Positions 6,730-14,308 of a stretch of DNA of 18,931 bases are shown here, piece by piece; the first letter of the stretch is position 1; each line of letters opens with the position of its first letter. Source of the DNA: Thermoplasmata archaeon (GTDB lineage: Archaea > Thermoplasmatota > Thermoplasmata > Lutacidiplasmatales > UBA184). The stretch is from NCBI GenBank assembly GCA_030040625.1, contig JASHTI010000034.1:1-18931 (forward strand). Direction: 5' to 3'. Under the pieces are notes generated by a model. It was not told where the DNA came from. It worked only from the letters and a program-made list of their open reading frames with translations, and did not search any database. A program made the position numbers and the translations under genes.

Positions 6730-7802
6730 GCCCGTCGGCCGGAGCGGCGGCGAGCACGCTCCTCCGCGGGCGTCGGAGGGGCCTCGATCGCCTCCTGAAC
6801 CGGCGGGAGCTCCCCGCGGGGACGGAACCGTCGTCGAAGCTCGGCCCACAACAGGTCGAGCCCCTCCCCGGTCTTCGCGGAGACCTGGAGATGCGGGGTC
6901 GGCCGTCGGGCAAGATCGGACTTCGTCTCGACCGCCACGATCGGAAGGGACGGGAACTCGGTCCGCCAGCGCTCGAGCAGCCCCTCCTGCTCGGCGATCG
7001 GGTAGCCGGAGCTCTCGCTCGGGTCGAGCACGAAGAGGACGACGCTCGCCGCCCGTGTCACGGCCGCCTCCGCCTCCGTCTCGGCCGGGTTCGCGCGGTC
7101 CCGGCGGCCGAGCACCCCGGGGGTGTCGAGCACCTGAAGGCGGTCGAAGCCGAGGTCCGCATGGCCGAGGGCCAGCGCGACCGTCGTGAACGGGTAGTCG
7201 GCGATCTTCGGTCGCGCACTGGAGAGCTGGGCGACGAGGGACGATTTCCCGACGTTCGGGAAACCGGCGACCACGAGGCGCGGGGTGCTCGGGTCGACGC
7301 TGGGACGCGCCTTGAGGTAGGCCCGGATCTCGCGCAGCCGCCGGAGGTCCGGCTCGATCTCGCGCACGAAGCTGGCCATGCGCCCGTAGAATCGACGGAC
7401 CTCCGAGCCGATCGGGTCCGGGCCGTCGGCGCGACCGATCTCCCGCTCCGCCTCCTGGGCGGCCCGTCGGATCCGCTCCTCCGCGCGGTGCAGCCGCAGG
7501 CGACTGCGCTCGAGTCGCCCGGGCCCGAACGCGCGGGCGACGAGCTCCCCTTCGAAATCGCCGAGCGCCGGGGGTCGCAGCCCGCGGACCTCCAGGCGCA
7601 GGTGCCGCCCGATCGTCGCCGCCGCCCGGATCACCTTCAGGGTCGCCCGCCGGCGATCGCGCTCGGGCTTGGTCGCTCCGTGGGGATTGACCAGCGACGC
7701 CCGGTGGAAAGCGAGCTCGAGGAGCTCCTGCGTGATCGATCCGTCCGCCCGGACGGCGGTGGGGGGCCGAGGTCGGGCCGGGGTCCGTCGCGGGCGCGCC
7801 AC
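6723..7802 (-). CDS. NOG1-like Obg-family GTPase
   Basis: About 359 residues with the NOG1 arrangement: an N-terminal helical region (QELLELAFHRASL, basic and heptad-rich to about residue 165) followed by a G domain. GTPase motifs: G1 GFPNVGKSS (180-188), G2 around YPFTTVAL, G3 LDTPGVL (225-231), the NOG1 hallmark LDPSESSGYPIAEQ, G4 TKSD (293-296) and G5 SAKTG (308-312). G4 usually reads NKxD; Asn is replaced by Thr here, which could change guanine recognition. NOG1 proteins act in large-subunit ribosome assembly. I place the start at GTG 7802; the frame continues to GTG 7886 but that extra 28-residue segment is Pro/Arg-rich and unlike the family. Divergent from gcvPA. Confidence 0.82.
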   Translation of the reverse strand: MARPRRTPARPRPPTAVRADGSITQELLELAFHRASLVNPHGATKPERDRRRATLKVIRAAATIGRHLRLEVRGLRPPALGDFEGELVARAFGPGRLERSRLRLHRAEERIRRAAQEAEREIGRADGPDPIGSEVRRFYGRMASFVREIEPDLRRLREIRAYLKARPSVDPSTPRLVVAGFPNVGKSSLVAQLSSARPKIADYPFTTVALALGHADLGFDRLQVLDTPGVLGRRDRANPAETEAEAAVTRAASVVLFVLDPSESSGYPIAEQEGLLERWRTEFPSLPIVAVETKSDLARRPTPHLQVSAKTGEGLDLLWAELRRRFRPRGELPPVQEAIEAPPTPAEERARRRSGRRAM

Positions 7803-7886
7803 GAGACAGCGAAGAGGAGAGGAGGGGAAGAAGGCGCGCCGGCCCCCGACCGGCCCGAGTGGACCGTGCGAAGCCGCGGCGCGCAC

Positions 7887-7902
7887 GGAGGAACCCTATA
7901 TG
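7887..7902 (+). promoter_or_regulatory. Shine-Dalgarno and TATA-like box at the gcvPA start
   Basis: GGAGG (7887-7891) stands 8 nt before the ATG at 7900, good ribosome-binding spacing. The ATG is embedded in ctatatg (7896-7902), which is itself TATA-like and could instead drive a start near 7925 for a TTG at 7936, or on the other strand (catatag) serve the GTPase gene. The two readings compete. Confidence 0.4.
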
Positions 7903-9315
7903 CCCGGCTCCGGTCGGCGGGTTCGGGCGACGGCGTTGGTCCGCTGGATCTCGGACGAGGCGGGGGAAGAGGCCGGCCTGCTCCGGGCGCTGGGCCTCAC
8001 CTCCGCGGACGAACTGTTCCGCGACGTGCCGAAGAAGGCACGTCTCGGCCGCCTCGGCGTCGGGGCGAGCCGGGAGGAGCCGGAGGTCGTCGCCGAGGTC
8101 GACCGCCTGCTGGACCGGAACCGCCCGCTGGGTCGGTTCGCCTCGTTCCTCGGTGGGCGGATCTCCGCTCGCTACGCACCGGCGGCCGTCGACGCGATCG
8201 TCTCCCGGAGCGAGTTCTACACCTCCTACACGCCCTACCAGGCGGAGGCGAGCCAGGGGATGCTCCGGGCGCTCTTCGAGTTCCAGAGCCTGTGGGTCGA
8301 GCTCTCCGGTGTCGACGTCGCGAACGCCTCGCTCTACGACGGCGCGACGGCCGCCGGGGAGGCGCTGCTGTTCTGCCGGCGGCTGCACGAGGGCCGGCGG
8401 TTCCTCGTCCCGGCGAGCCTTCCCTGGGAGGAGAAGAGCGTCCTCGCGAACTACGCGAGCGGTCCGGGGCTCGTGGTCGAGGAGATCCCGTACGACGCCC
8501 GAACCGGGCGCCTCGACCTCGAGTTCGTCCGGGCCGCGGTCGCGGCGAAGGACGTCTTCGGGCTGCTCGCCGACGTTCCGAACGGCTTCGGTGTCCTGGA
8601 CGAGGGGATCTTCGAGCTGAAGGGGATCCTCGGCGAGGTGCCGTTCGTCGTCGCGGCCGACCCGCTGGCCCTGACGGTGCTGGAGCCGCCCGGAAGTTAC
8701 GGCGCCGACGTCGTCGTTGGCGAGGGTCAGGGCTTCGGCATCGCCCCCTCCTTCGGCGGCCCGCTGCTCGGCCTGTTCGCGTGCCGAAAGGAGCACGTGC
8801 GCCAGGCGCCCGGTCGGATCGTCGGCGCGAGCGTCGACGCCTACGGCCGCCCCGCCTTCACGCTCACCCTTCAGACGCGGGAGCAGCACATCCGCCGGAG
8901 CCGTGCCACCTCGAACATCTGCACCAACGAGTCGTTGATGGCCCTCGCCTTCGTCGTCTACGCGAGCGTGGTCGGCCCTCGCGGGCTCGCCCGGCTCCAG
9001 ACGTCGCTCGCCGAGAAGGCGCGGACGCTCGCCACGGCGCTCGGTCCGCTCGGGGGCCTCCAGGCTCCGCGGTTCGAATCGCCGTACCTCGGGGAGTTCA
9101 CCCTCGAGCTCGCCCGCGGCGACTGCGCGGGGTTCCTGGAGCGTCTGCGGCGGCGCCGGGTCCTCGGCGGGCACCCTCTCGCGGACCCCCGCCCCGGTGC
9201 GGCGCGGTCGCCCGAGAGACTGCTCGTCGCTCCTTCCCCCTGGGTCGGTGAGAAGGAGATCGCCCGCTACGCGGCCGCGGCGAAGGCCTGGAGCGCGACG
9301 GGAGGCGGAGCATGA
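7900..9315 (+). CDS. gcvPA: Glycine dehydrogenase (decarboxylating) subunit 1, P-protein alpha
   Basis: A 471-residue N-terminal half of the glycine cleavage P-protein, which with GcvPB decarboxylates glycine and passes aminomethyl to lipoyl-GcvH. Family landmarks: LGLTSADELFRDVP near the start, YTSYTPYQAEASQGML, ELSGVDVANASLYDGATA, SFGGPLLGLFACR and ATSNICTNESLMAL. The split P-protein is typical of archaea and many thermophiles. The ATG at 7900 has a proper SD; the family usually begins at about the VRWISDE segment, so a TTG at 7936 is an alternative. Its stop overlaps the gcvPB start in ATGA (9312-9315), so the subunits are translationally coupled. gcvT and gcvH are not in this window. Confidence 0.93.
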   Translation: MPGSGRRVRATALVRWISDEAGEEAGLLRALGLTSADELFRDVPKKARLGRLGVGASREEPEVVAEVDRLLDRNRPLGRFASFLGGRISARYAPAAVDAIVSRSEFYTSYTPYQAEASQGMLRALFEFQSLWVELSGVDVANASLYDGATAAGEALLFCRRLHEGRRFLVPASLPWEEKSVLANYASGPGLVVEEIPYDARTGRLDLEFVRAAVAAKDVFGLLADVPNGFGVLDEGIFELKGILGEVPFVVAADPLALTVLEPPGSYGADVVVGEGQGFGIAPSFGGPLLGLFACRKEHVRQAPGRIVGASVDAYGRPAFTLTLQTREQHIRRSRATSNICTNESLMALAFVVYASVVGPRGLARLQTSLAEKARTLATALGPLGGLQAPRFESPYLGEFTLELARGDCAGFLERLRRRRVLGGHPLADPRPGAARSPERLLVAPSPWVGEKEIARYAAAAKAWSATGGGA

Positions 9316-10814
9316 GCTACCGGCAGGCCCGGTGGGAGGAGCCGGCAATCTGGGAGCTCGCGCCGCCGCGGCCGGTCGAGGCGGTCCCGGCGATACCGGG
9401 GGTCCCGGAGCGGTTCCGCCGGCGGGAGCCGGTCCGCTGGCCGGAGCTGAGCGAGCCGACCGTCGTGCGGCACTACACTCGGCTGTCGCAGATGAACTTC
9501 GGGATCGACACGGGCACGTACCCGCTCGGCTCATGCACGATGAAGTACAACCCGAAGGTCTCCGAGGTGCTGGCGCGTCGCGCGGGCGCGGCCCAGATCC
9601 ACCCGTACCAGCCGGAGTCGACCGTCCAAGGCTCGCTGGAGCTGACCTGGCGGCTCGAGCGGCTGCTCGGCAAGATCACCGGCTTTCCGGAGGTCTCGCT
9701 CCAGCCGGCGGCCGGGGCGCACGGAGAGTACACCTCGCTGCTGATGGTCAAGGCGCACTTCCGCGACCGCGGGGAGGCGGAACGCCGCACCGAGGTCCTC
9801 CTGCCGGATACCGCGCACGGGACGAACCCGGCGTCGGCGAGCATGGCCGGCTTCGTCACGCGGGAGATCCCCTCCAAGGACGGCTGCGTCGACCTGGCGG
9901 CGCTCCGGGCGGCCCTGTCGGACCGCACGGCCTGCTTCATGCTCACGAACCCGAACACGGCCGGCCTCTTCGAGAGCGAGATCCTCGAGATCGCCGAGGC
10001 GGTGCACGCCGCGGGCGCCCTGCTCTACTATGACGGGGCGAACCTGAACGCGATCCTCGGCGTCACCCACCCCGGCCGGATGGGGTTCGACCTCGCGCAT
10101 CTCAACCTCCACAAGACCTTCGCCACCCCGCACGGCGGCGGAGGACCGGGGGCCGGGGTCCTCGGCGCCACCGAAGCGCTCGCCCCGTACCTACCGGTCC
10201 CGCGGGTCGTGAAGCAGGGCCGGCGGTTCCGTCTCGACTACGACCGGCCGAAGTCGATCGGGAAGGTGAAGACCGCCTACGGGAACTTTGGGCTCGACCT
10301 GCGCGCCTACGCGTTCATCGTCGCGCACGGCGAGGAGGGGCTGCGCCACATCGCGCGGCGCTCGGTGCTGAACGCGAACTACGTCGCGGCCCGGCTCGGT
10401 CGGCGCCTTCCCCGCCCGTTCCGGCCGCTCGTCAAGCACGAGTTCGTCCTCTCGGGCGTGCCGCTCAAGGAACGCGGGGTCCGGACGCTCGATCTCGCTA
10501 AGCGCCTGCTGGACGAAGGGATCCACGCCCCGACGATCTACTTCCCGATGCTCGTCGAGGAAGCGTTGATGATCGAGCTGCCCGAGACCGAGAGCCCGCG
10601 CGCGCTGGACGAGTTCGCCGCCGCGGTGGAGCGGGCCCTCGACGACACTCCGGAACACCTGCGGGCGGCGCCGACGGCGTGCGCGGTGGGCCGGATCGAC
10701 GAGGTCCGCGCCGCGCGCGAGCCGATCCTCTCCTGGAAGGATCAGCGCGCCGCGGCCGGCGCTGTCCCGCCGCCCGGGCCCGAGGCCGACCCCGGAACCC
10801 CGCCGGCGGCGTAA
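9312..10814 (+). CDS. gcvPB: Glycine dehydrogenase (decarboxylating) subunit 2, P-protein beta
   Basis: A 500-residue PLP-bearing half of the split P-protein. PLP-binding Lys268 lies in NLHKTFATPHGGGGPGAG, followed by the glycine-rich loop that holds the cofactor phosphate. Other landmarks: YPLGSCTMKYNPK (70-82), HPYQPESTVQGSLE, AGAHGEYTSLLM, PDTAHGTNPASASMAGF and YYDGANLNAILG. The catalytic core is complete; the last 25 or so residues after LSWKDQ are a Pro/Ala-rich extension beyond the usual end. The start overlaps the gcvPA stop by 4 bp, giving stoichiometric co-translation. The next gene begins 32 bp downstream behind its own A/T island, so the operon may end here or continue at lower level. 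Confidence 0.95.
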   Translation: MSYRQARWEEPAIWELAPPRPVEAVPAIPGVPERFRRREPVRWPELSEPTVVRHYTRLSQMNFGIDTGTYPLGSCTMKYNPKVSEVLARRAGAAQIHPYQPESTVQGSLELTWRLERLLGKITGFPEVSLQPAAGAHGEYTSLLMVKAHFRDRGEAERRTEVLLPDTAHGTNPASASMAGFVTREIPSKDGCVDLAALRAALSDRTACFMLTNPNTAGLFESEILEIAEAVHAAGALLYYDGANLNAILGVTHPGRMGFDLAHLNLHKTFATPHGGGGPGAGVLGATEALAPYLPVPRVVKQGRRFRLDYDRPKSIGKVKTAYGNFGLDLRAYAFIVAHGEEGLRHIARRSVLNANYVAARLGRRLPRPFRPLVKHEFVLSGVPLKERGVRTLDLAKRLLDEGIHAPTIYFPMLVEEALMIELPETESPRALDEFAAAVERALDDTPEHLRAAPTACAVGRIDEVRAAREPILSWKDQRAAAGAVPPPGPEADPGTPPAA

Positions 10815-10825
10815 ACCTTGAAACC
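10811..10825 (+). promoter_or_regulatory. Predicted TATA region of the Xaa-Pro peptidase gene
   Basis: The A/T island gtaaaccttgaaacc begins inside the gcvPB stop codon. Its centre is 27-30 nt before the ATG at 10847, consistent with a leaderless transcript and an internal promoter between gcvPB and the peptidase gene. Confidence 0.45.
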
Positions 10826-10846
10826 TCGGCGCCGTTGACGGCGCCG

Positions 10847-11953
10847 ATGAAGGAACGGGTGCGTCGGGTCTTCGCTGGGCTGGGCGATTCGGTCGAAGCG
10901 CTGCTGATCGCGAACTCGGTCGACCCGCATCTCGACCAGTCGTTCTTCTACTTCTTCGACGTGCCCGGGGGGCTGTTCGAGGGGTCGGTCGCCCTCGCCC
11001 ACCGCGACGGCCAGATCGACCTGTTCACCTCCGCCCTCGAGCGCCAGAGCGCCGACGAGGCGGCGAAGTCCGACGCGGCGGTGCGGGTCCACGCCGTGGA
11101 CCGCGAGTCCGCGGATGCCGTCCTCGCGAAGGAGCTCCACGGCGCCAAGACGGTCGCCCTCAACTTCGCGGAGCTGACGCACGGATGGTTCACCCGCCTG
11201 CACACCGCGCTTCCCGGAACGCAGTGGGTCGACGCCTCGGCGGCGATCCGCAAGGTACGCTCGGTCAAGGAGCCCGCCGAGATCGAACGGCTGCGCAAGG
11301 CCGCCGAGATCGGCTCCAAGGTCGGTCGGGAGATCCCCGGAATGCTGAAGCGCGGGATCACCGAGAACGACCTGGCGGCGGAGATCGAGTACCGGATGCA
11401 TCGCCTCGGCGCGAGCGGGCGCTCCTTCGCGACGATCGTCGGCTTCGGCGCGCACGGGGCCGAGCCGCACTATGCCCCCGACGCGACGCGGCTCGAGCCG
11501 GGGTCGTCGATCGTCTGCGACTACGGGGCCTACTACCGCCGGTACGCGAGCGACATCACGCGCTCGTTCCGGTTCGGGCCCGCGGACGCCGAGCTCAAAG
11601 CCGCGCACGAGACCGTCGAGCGCGCGCAGGACGCGGCGTTCGCGAAGATCCGGCCCGGCGTGCCGGCCCGGGAGATCCACAACGCCGCGGCCGCGGTGAT
11701 CGACGCCTCCCCGTTCAAGGGCCGTCTCATCCACAACGTCGGGCACTCGATCGGGCTCGCCGTGCACGACGGCTGGTACTACGGGCCGAAGGTCGACGAT
11801 CCCCTCGAGGAGGGGATGGTCTTCACCGTCGAACCGGGGATCTACCTTCCCGGACGTGGGGGGGTCCGCATCGAGGACGACGTCGTCGTCACGAAGAGCG
11901 GCTACGAGATGCTCTCCACCGCCCCGCGGGGCTACCTCGAGGTCGCCTCGTGA
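10847..11953 (+). CDS. M24-family Xaa-Pro aminopeptidase/dipeptidase
   Basis: A 368-residue metallopeptidase cleaving the bond before proline in dipeptides or peptide N-termini. Residues 1 to about 125 form the creatinase-type N-terminal domain; the rest is the pita-bread M24 domain. All five metal ligands are visible: Asp in CDYGAYYRRYASD, the second Asp ten residues on, His in HNVGHSIGL, Glu in TVEPGIYLPG and Glu in GGVRIEDDVVV. The proton-shuttle segment GFGAHGAEPHY is also present. An upstream frame exists, but the ATG at 10847 gives a normal family start (MKERVRRVFAGL) and fits the TATA box. The end overlaps the phosphofructokinase start in GTGA, so the two are coupled although they share no obvious pathway. 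Confidence 0.9.
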   Translation: MKERVRRVFAGLGDSVEALLIANSVDPHLDQSFFYFFDVPGGLFEGSVALAHRDGQIDLFTSALERQSADEAAKSDAAVRVHAVDRESADAVLAKELHGAKTVALNFAELTHGWFTRLHTALPGTQWVDASAAIRKVRSVKEPAEIERLRKAAEIGSKVGREIPGMLKRGITENDLAAEIEYRMHRLGASGRSFATIVGFGAHGAEPHYAPDATRLEPGSSIVCDYGAYYRRYASDITRSFRFGPADAELKAAHETVERAQDAAFAKIRPGVPAREIHNAAAAVIDASPFKGRLIHNVGHSIGLAVHDGWYYGPKVDDPLEEGMVFTVEPGIYLPGRGGVRIEDDVVVTKSGYEMLSTAPRGYLEVAS

Positions 11954-12972
11954 GGTTCGGGGTCCTCACCGGCGGGGGGGACTGCCCGGGTCTCAACCCG
12001 GCGATCCGGGCCGTGGTGCGCCGGGCCGCCGCCAACGGCCACGCCACGATCGGTTTCCTGGACGGCTGGAAGGGCCTGCGCGACGATCAGAGCCGGCCGC
12101 TTTCGGTCGACGACGTCCAGGGCCTCGAGGCGCGCGGCGGAACGGTCCTCGGGACCTCTCGGACGAACCCGTTCGCGAAGGAGCCGGACGCCGAGAAGGT
12201 CCTCGCGACGCTGGCTCGCCACGGCCTGAACGCCCTCATCGCGATCGGCGGGGACGACACGCTCAGCGCCGCCCGCGAGCTGCATCGACGCGGGCGGCCG
12301 GTCGTCGGCGTTCCGAAGACGATGGACAACGACGTCGGGGGCACCGACTGGACGTTCGGCTTCCACTCGGCCGCGGCCGTGGCCGTCGACGCGCTGGAGC
12401 GCCTGCGCGACACGGCGGCCAGCCACCACCGGGCGATCGTCCTCGAGGTGATGGGCCGCAATGCCGGCTGGGTCGCGATGGCGACGGGGCTCGCCGGAGG
12501 GGCGGACGCGACGCTGTTGCCCGAGGAGCCGTACGACGAAGCGGCGCTGATGGCGAAGGTCCGACGGGCGCTGGCGGCGCGCCGCTACGCCCTGGTCGTC
12601 ACGAGCGAGGGCGTCGACCTCGGGCTCGTGAAGGGGACCGCCGGGGCGCAGGATCAGTTCGGTCACGAGCTGCTCGGGGAGCGGGGCGTCGGCGCGGAGC
12701 TGGCGCGACGCATCGGGGCGGCGACCGGCGCCGAGACCCGGAGCGCCCAGATCGGCCACATCCAGCGGGGAGGGCCCCCCGAGCTCTTCGACCGCATCCT
12801 GGCGAGCCGGCTCGGCGCCGGCGCCGTCGATCTCGCGGTCGCCGGGCGCTTCGGCCAGGTCGCCGTTCTGCGGGGCCCGAGCGTGGTCGGCGTGCCGTTC
12901 GACGAGGCGCTCGCCGGGACGCGGGTGGTCGACGCTCCCTGGCTCAGTCTCCTTCACACGTTCGACGCCTAG
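11950..12972 (+). CDS. 6-phosphofructokinase family, PPi-type signature
   Basis: A 340-residue PfkA-superfamily enzyme of the compact type. Motifs: LTGGGDCPGLN (6-16, phosphoryl-donor loop), GGDDT (100-104), VPKTMDND (121-128, catalytic Asp126), MGRNAGWVA (168-176) and GHIQRGG. In this superfamily Gly at E. coli position 104 plus Gly at 124 marks ATP use, whereas Asp104 plus Lys124 marks pyrophosphate use; here the equivalents are Asp103 and Lys123. PPi-dependent, reversible fructose-6-phosphate 1-phosphotransferase activity is therefore predicted. Most archaea use ADP-dependent kinases or have none, so this points to a bacterial-type or Thermoproteus-like acquisition. Starts at GTG 11950 overlapping the peptidase stop by 4 bp; mtnA follows 8 bp after the stop. 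Confidence 0.92.
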   Translation: MRFGVLTGGGDCPGLNPAIRAVVRRAAANGHATIGFLDGWKGLRDDQSRPLSVDDVQGLEARGGTVLGTSRTNPFAKEPDAEKVLATLARHGLNALIAIGGDDTLSAARELHRRGRPVVGVPKTMDNDVGGTDWTFGFHSAAAVAVDALERLRDTAASHHRAIVLEVMGRNAGWVAMATGLAGGADATLLPEEPYDEAALMAKVRRALAARRYALVVTSEGVDLGLVKGTAGAQDQFGHELLGERGVGAELARRIGAATGAETRSAQIGHIQRGGPPELFDRILASRLGAGAVDLAVAGRFGQVAVLRGPSVVGVPFDEALAGTRVVDAPWLSLLHTFDA

Positions 12973-12980
12973 GAAGGGCC

Positions 12981-14051
12981 GTGCCGGTCCGCGCGCTCTG
13001 GTGGGACCACGGGGCCCTCGCGATCCTCGATCAGCGCGAACTGCCGGGGCGCACCGTCGTGCGCCGGCTCCGCTCGGTCGCCGAGGTCGCGGAGGCGATC
13101 CGCACGCTGGCCGTGCGGGGCGCTCCCGCGATCGGCGTCGCAGGCGCCTACGGCATGGCGATCGCCGCGCGCCGCGGGATGAGCCCGGATCGCGCCGCCA
13201 AGCTCCTCGGCGCGACGCGGCCGACCGCGGTCGACCTGTTCGTCGGGATCGGCGAGGTCCGACGCGCGCTCGCCTCGGGCGAGGACGCGTTGGCGGCGGC
13301 CGACGCCTACCGCGCGCGGGTCGTTGAGGAGTGCCGCCGCATCGGGGTCGCCGGCGCCCCGCTGCTGCGAAGGGCGCACGGCGTCCTCACGCACTGCAAC
13401 GCCGGTGCCCTCGCAACGGTGGAGTGGGGGACGGCCCTCGCTCCGATCCGGGTCGCGCACGACCGAGGGGCCGACCTGTTCGTCTACGTGGACGAGACCC
13501 GGCCCTTGCTGCAGGGGGCCCGCCTCACGGCCTGGGAGCTCGCCCGCGAGCACATCCCGCACGCGGTGATCGCCGACAACGCCGCGGGCCACTTCCTCCG
13601 TCGAGGCGACGTCGATGCCGTGATCGTGGGCGCCGACCGGATCGCGCGGAACGGCGACTTCGCGAACAAGATCGGCACCTACGAGAAGGCGGTCGTCGCG
13701 CACGAGAACGGCGTGCCGTTCTACGTCGCGGCACCGTGGACGACGTTCGACGTCGCGCGTCCGGACGGCCGCGCGATCCCGGTCGAGGAGCGGGACGCCG
13801 AGGAGGTGCTCGCGCTCGCCGGGCGACGCCTCGCGCCGAGGTCGAGCCGGGCGCGGAACCCGGCGTTCGACGTCACGCCGGCACGCTACGTCAGCGGTTT
13901 CGTCACCCCGGACGGCGTGGTCCGCCCGCGCGCGCTCGCCGGGCGCCTCACCGCCCGGTCGCGGGCCGGGCCCCGCCTCCCTACGACGGGAGGAGGGGCT
14001 GGCCGAGAAAGAGTTCCGCGTCGCGCACGACCGCCCCGACGTTCGAACTGA
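12981..14051 (+). CDS. mtnA: S-methyl-5-thioribose-1-phosphate isomerase
   Basis: A 356-residue member of the MtnA/aIF2B family, interconverting methylthioribose-1-phosphate and methylthioribulose-1-phosphate in methionine salvage. Features: LDQRELPG (16-23), RGAPAIGVAGAYG (46-58), THCNAGALAT with catalytic Cys139, ETRPLLQGARLTAWEL (172-187), and GADRIARNGDFANKIGTY with catalytic Asp219. These fit MtnA better than archaeal ribose-1,5-bisphosphate isomerase or eIF2B subunits. GTG 12981 follows the phosphofructokinase stop by 8 bp with aggaagg between. Oddity: after the normal family end (about residue 310) the frame runs another 45 residues of Arg/Pro-rich sequence and overlaps 71 bp of the antisense small membrane-protein gene. 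No methylthioadenosine phosphorylase is nearby. Confidence 0.92.
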   Translation: MPVRALWWDHGALAILDQRELPGRTVVRRLRSVAEVAEAIRTLAVRGAPAIGVAGAYGMAIAARRGMSPDRAAKLLGATRPTAVDLFVGIGEVRRALASGEDALAAADAYRARVVEECRRIGVAGAPLLRRAHGVLTHCNAGALATVEWGTALAPIRVAHDRGADLFVYVDETRPLLQGARLTAWELAREHIPHAVIADNAAGHFLRRGDVDAVIVGADRIARNGDFANKIGTYEKAVVAHENGVPFYVAAPWTTFDVARPDGRAIPVEERDAEEVLALAGRRLAPRSSRARNPAFDVTPARYVSGFVTPDGVVRPRALAGRLTARSRAGPRLPTTGGGAGRERVPRRARPPRRSN

Positions 14052-14133
14052 CGTCGACCCCGAGGTGGTGGAGCGCGACGACCAGGCCGAGAACGGCCAC
14101 CACGGTCGCGAACCAGCCCATCGCTGCGCTCAT
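13981..14133 (-). CDS. Small single-pass membrane protein, function unknown
   Basis: A 50-residue ORF starting at ATG 14133. Residues about 6-24 (GWFATVVAVLGLVVALHHL) form one hydrophobic helix, followed by a polar, amphipathic C-terminal half (SSNVGAVVRDAELFLGQPL). A purine-rich ggtggga stretch lies just before the ATG. An unusually clear A/T island (14178-14186, gtttttgta on this strand) predicts a transcript start near 14156; an in-frame GTG at 14145 is an alternative start. The frame is open further upstream but that part is Arg/Ala-rich low complexity. The 3' third overlaps the tail of mtnA antisense by 71 bp. I recognise no family; hydrophobic pattern, promoter and RBS are the case for a real gene. 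Confidence 0.55.
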   Translation of the reverse strand: MSAAMGWFATVVAVLGLVVALHHLGVDVSSNVGAVVRDAELFLGQPLLPS

Positions 14134-14177
14134 CGCTGCTCCCACCGCCGAACGCGAGCCGAGGTCGCCCGCGCGCC

Positions 14178-14186
14178 TACAAAAAC
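14178..14186 (-). promoter_or_regulatory. Predicted TATA box of the small membrane-protein gene
   Basis: The stretch tacaaaaac on + (gtttttgta on the coding strand) is one of the strongest A/T islands in the window. It predicts a transcript start near 14156, about 23 nt before the ATG at 14133, leaving room for the RBS-like ggtggga. Confidence 0.5.
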
Positions 14187-14250
14187 GTCGGGGTCCACGC
14201 GCAACGCGGGCGTCCGCCGCGGAGGCGGAAGGCCGCTCGGACGCGCGCGC

Positions 14251-14270
14251 GGGCGCGCGTCGCGGGCCGA
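14251..14270. repeat. Perfect CG-alternating inverted repeat
   Basis: An 8-bp perfect inverted repeat, ACGCGCGC and GCGCGCGT, is separated by 4 nt. It lies between the minus-strand promoter of the small membrane protein and the promoter of tRNA-Asp. Alternating CG can form a hairpin or Z-DNA; function unknown, and it may simply reflect the GC bias. Confidence 0.35.
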
Positions 14271-14275
14271 CAAGG

Positions 14276-14283
14276 CTCATAGC
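14276..14283 (+). promoter_or_regulatory. Predicted TATA-like box of tRNA-Asp
   Basis: The short island ctcatagc is centred 28-29 nt upstream of the tRNA 5' end at 14309, the expected position for archaeal tRNA transcription starting a few nt before the mature end. Confidence 0.35.
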
Positions 14284-14308
14284 GGGGAGCGGATAGACCG
14301 CGGGGCGT

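Noticed and set aside
7802..7886. N-terminal extension of the NOG1-like GTPase to GTG 7886
   Set aside because: Pro/Arg-rich, unlike family N-termini, and it abuts the gcvPA ribosome binding site; a start at 7802 is more likely, though not proven.
4234..9534. A 1766-codon open frame on the minus strand
   Set aside because: It runs through several well-supported genes on both strands (IMPase, beta-CASP, GTPase, gcvPA), is almost pure Arg/Gly/Pro/Ala and has no domain; a GC-bias artefact.
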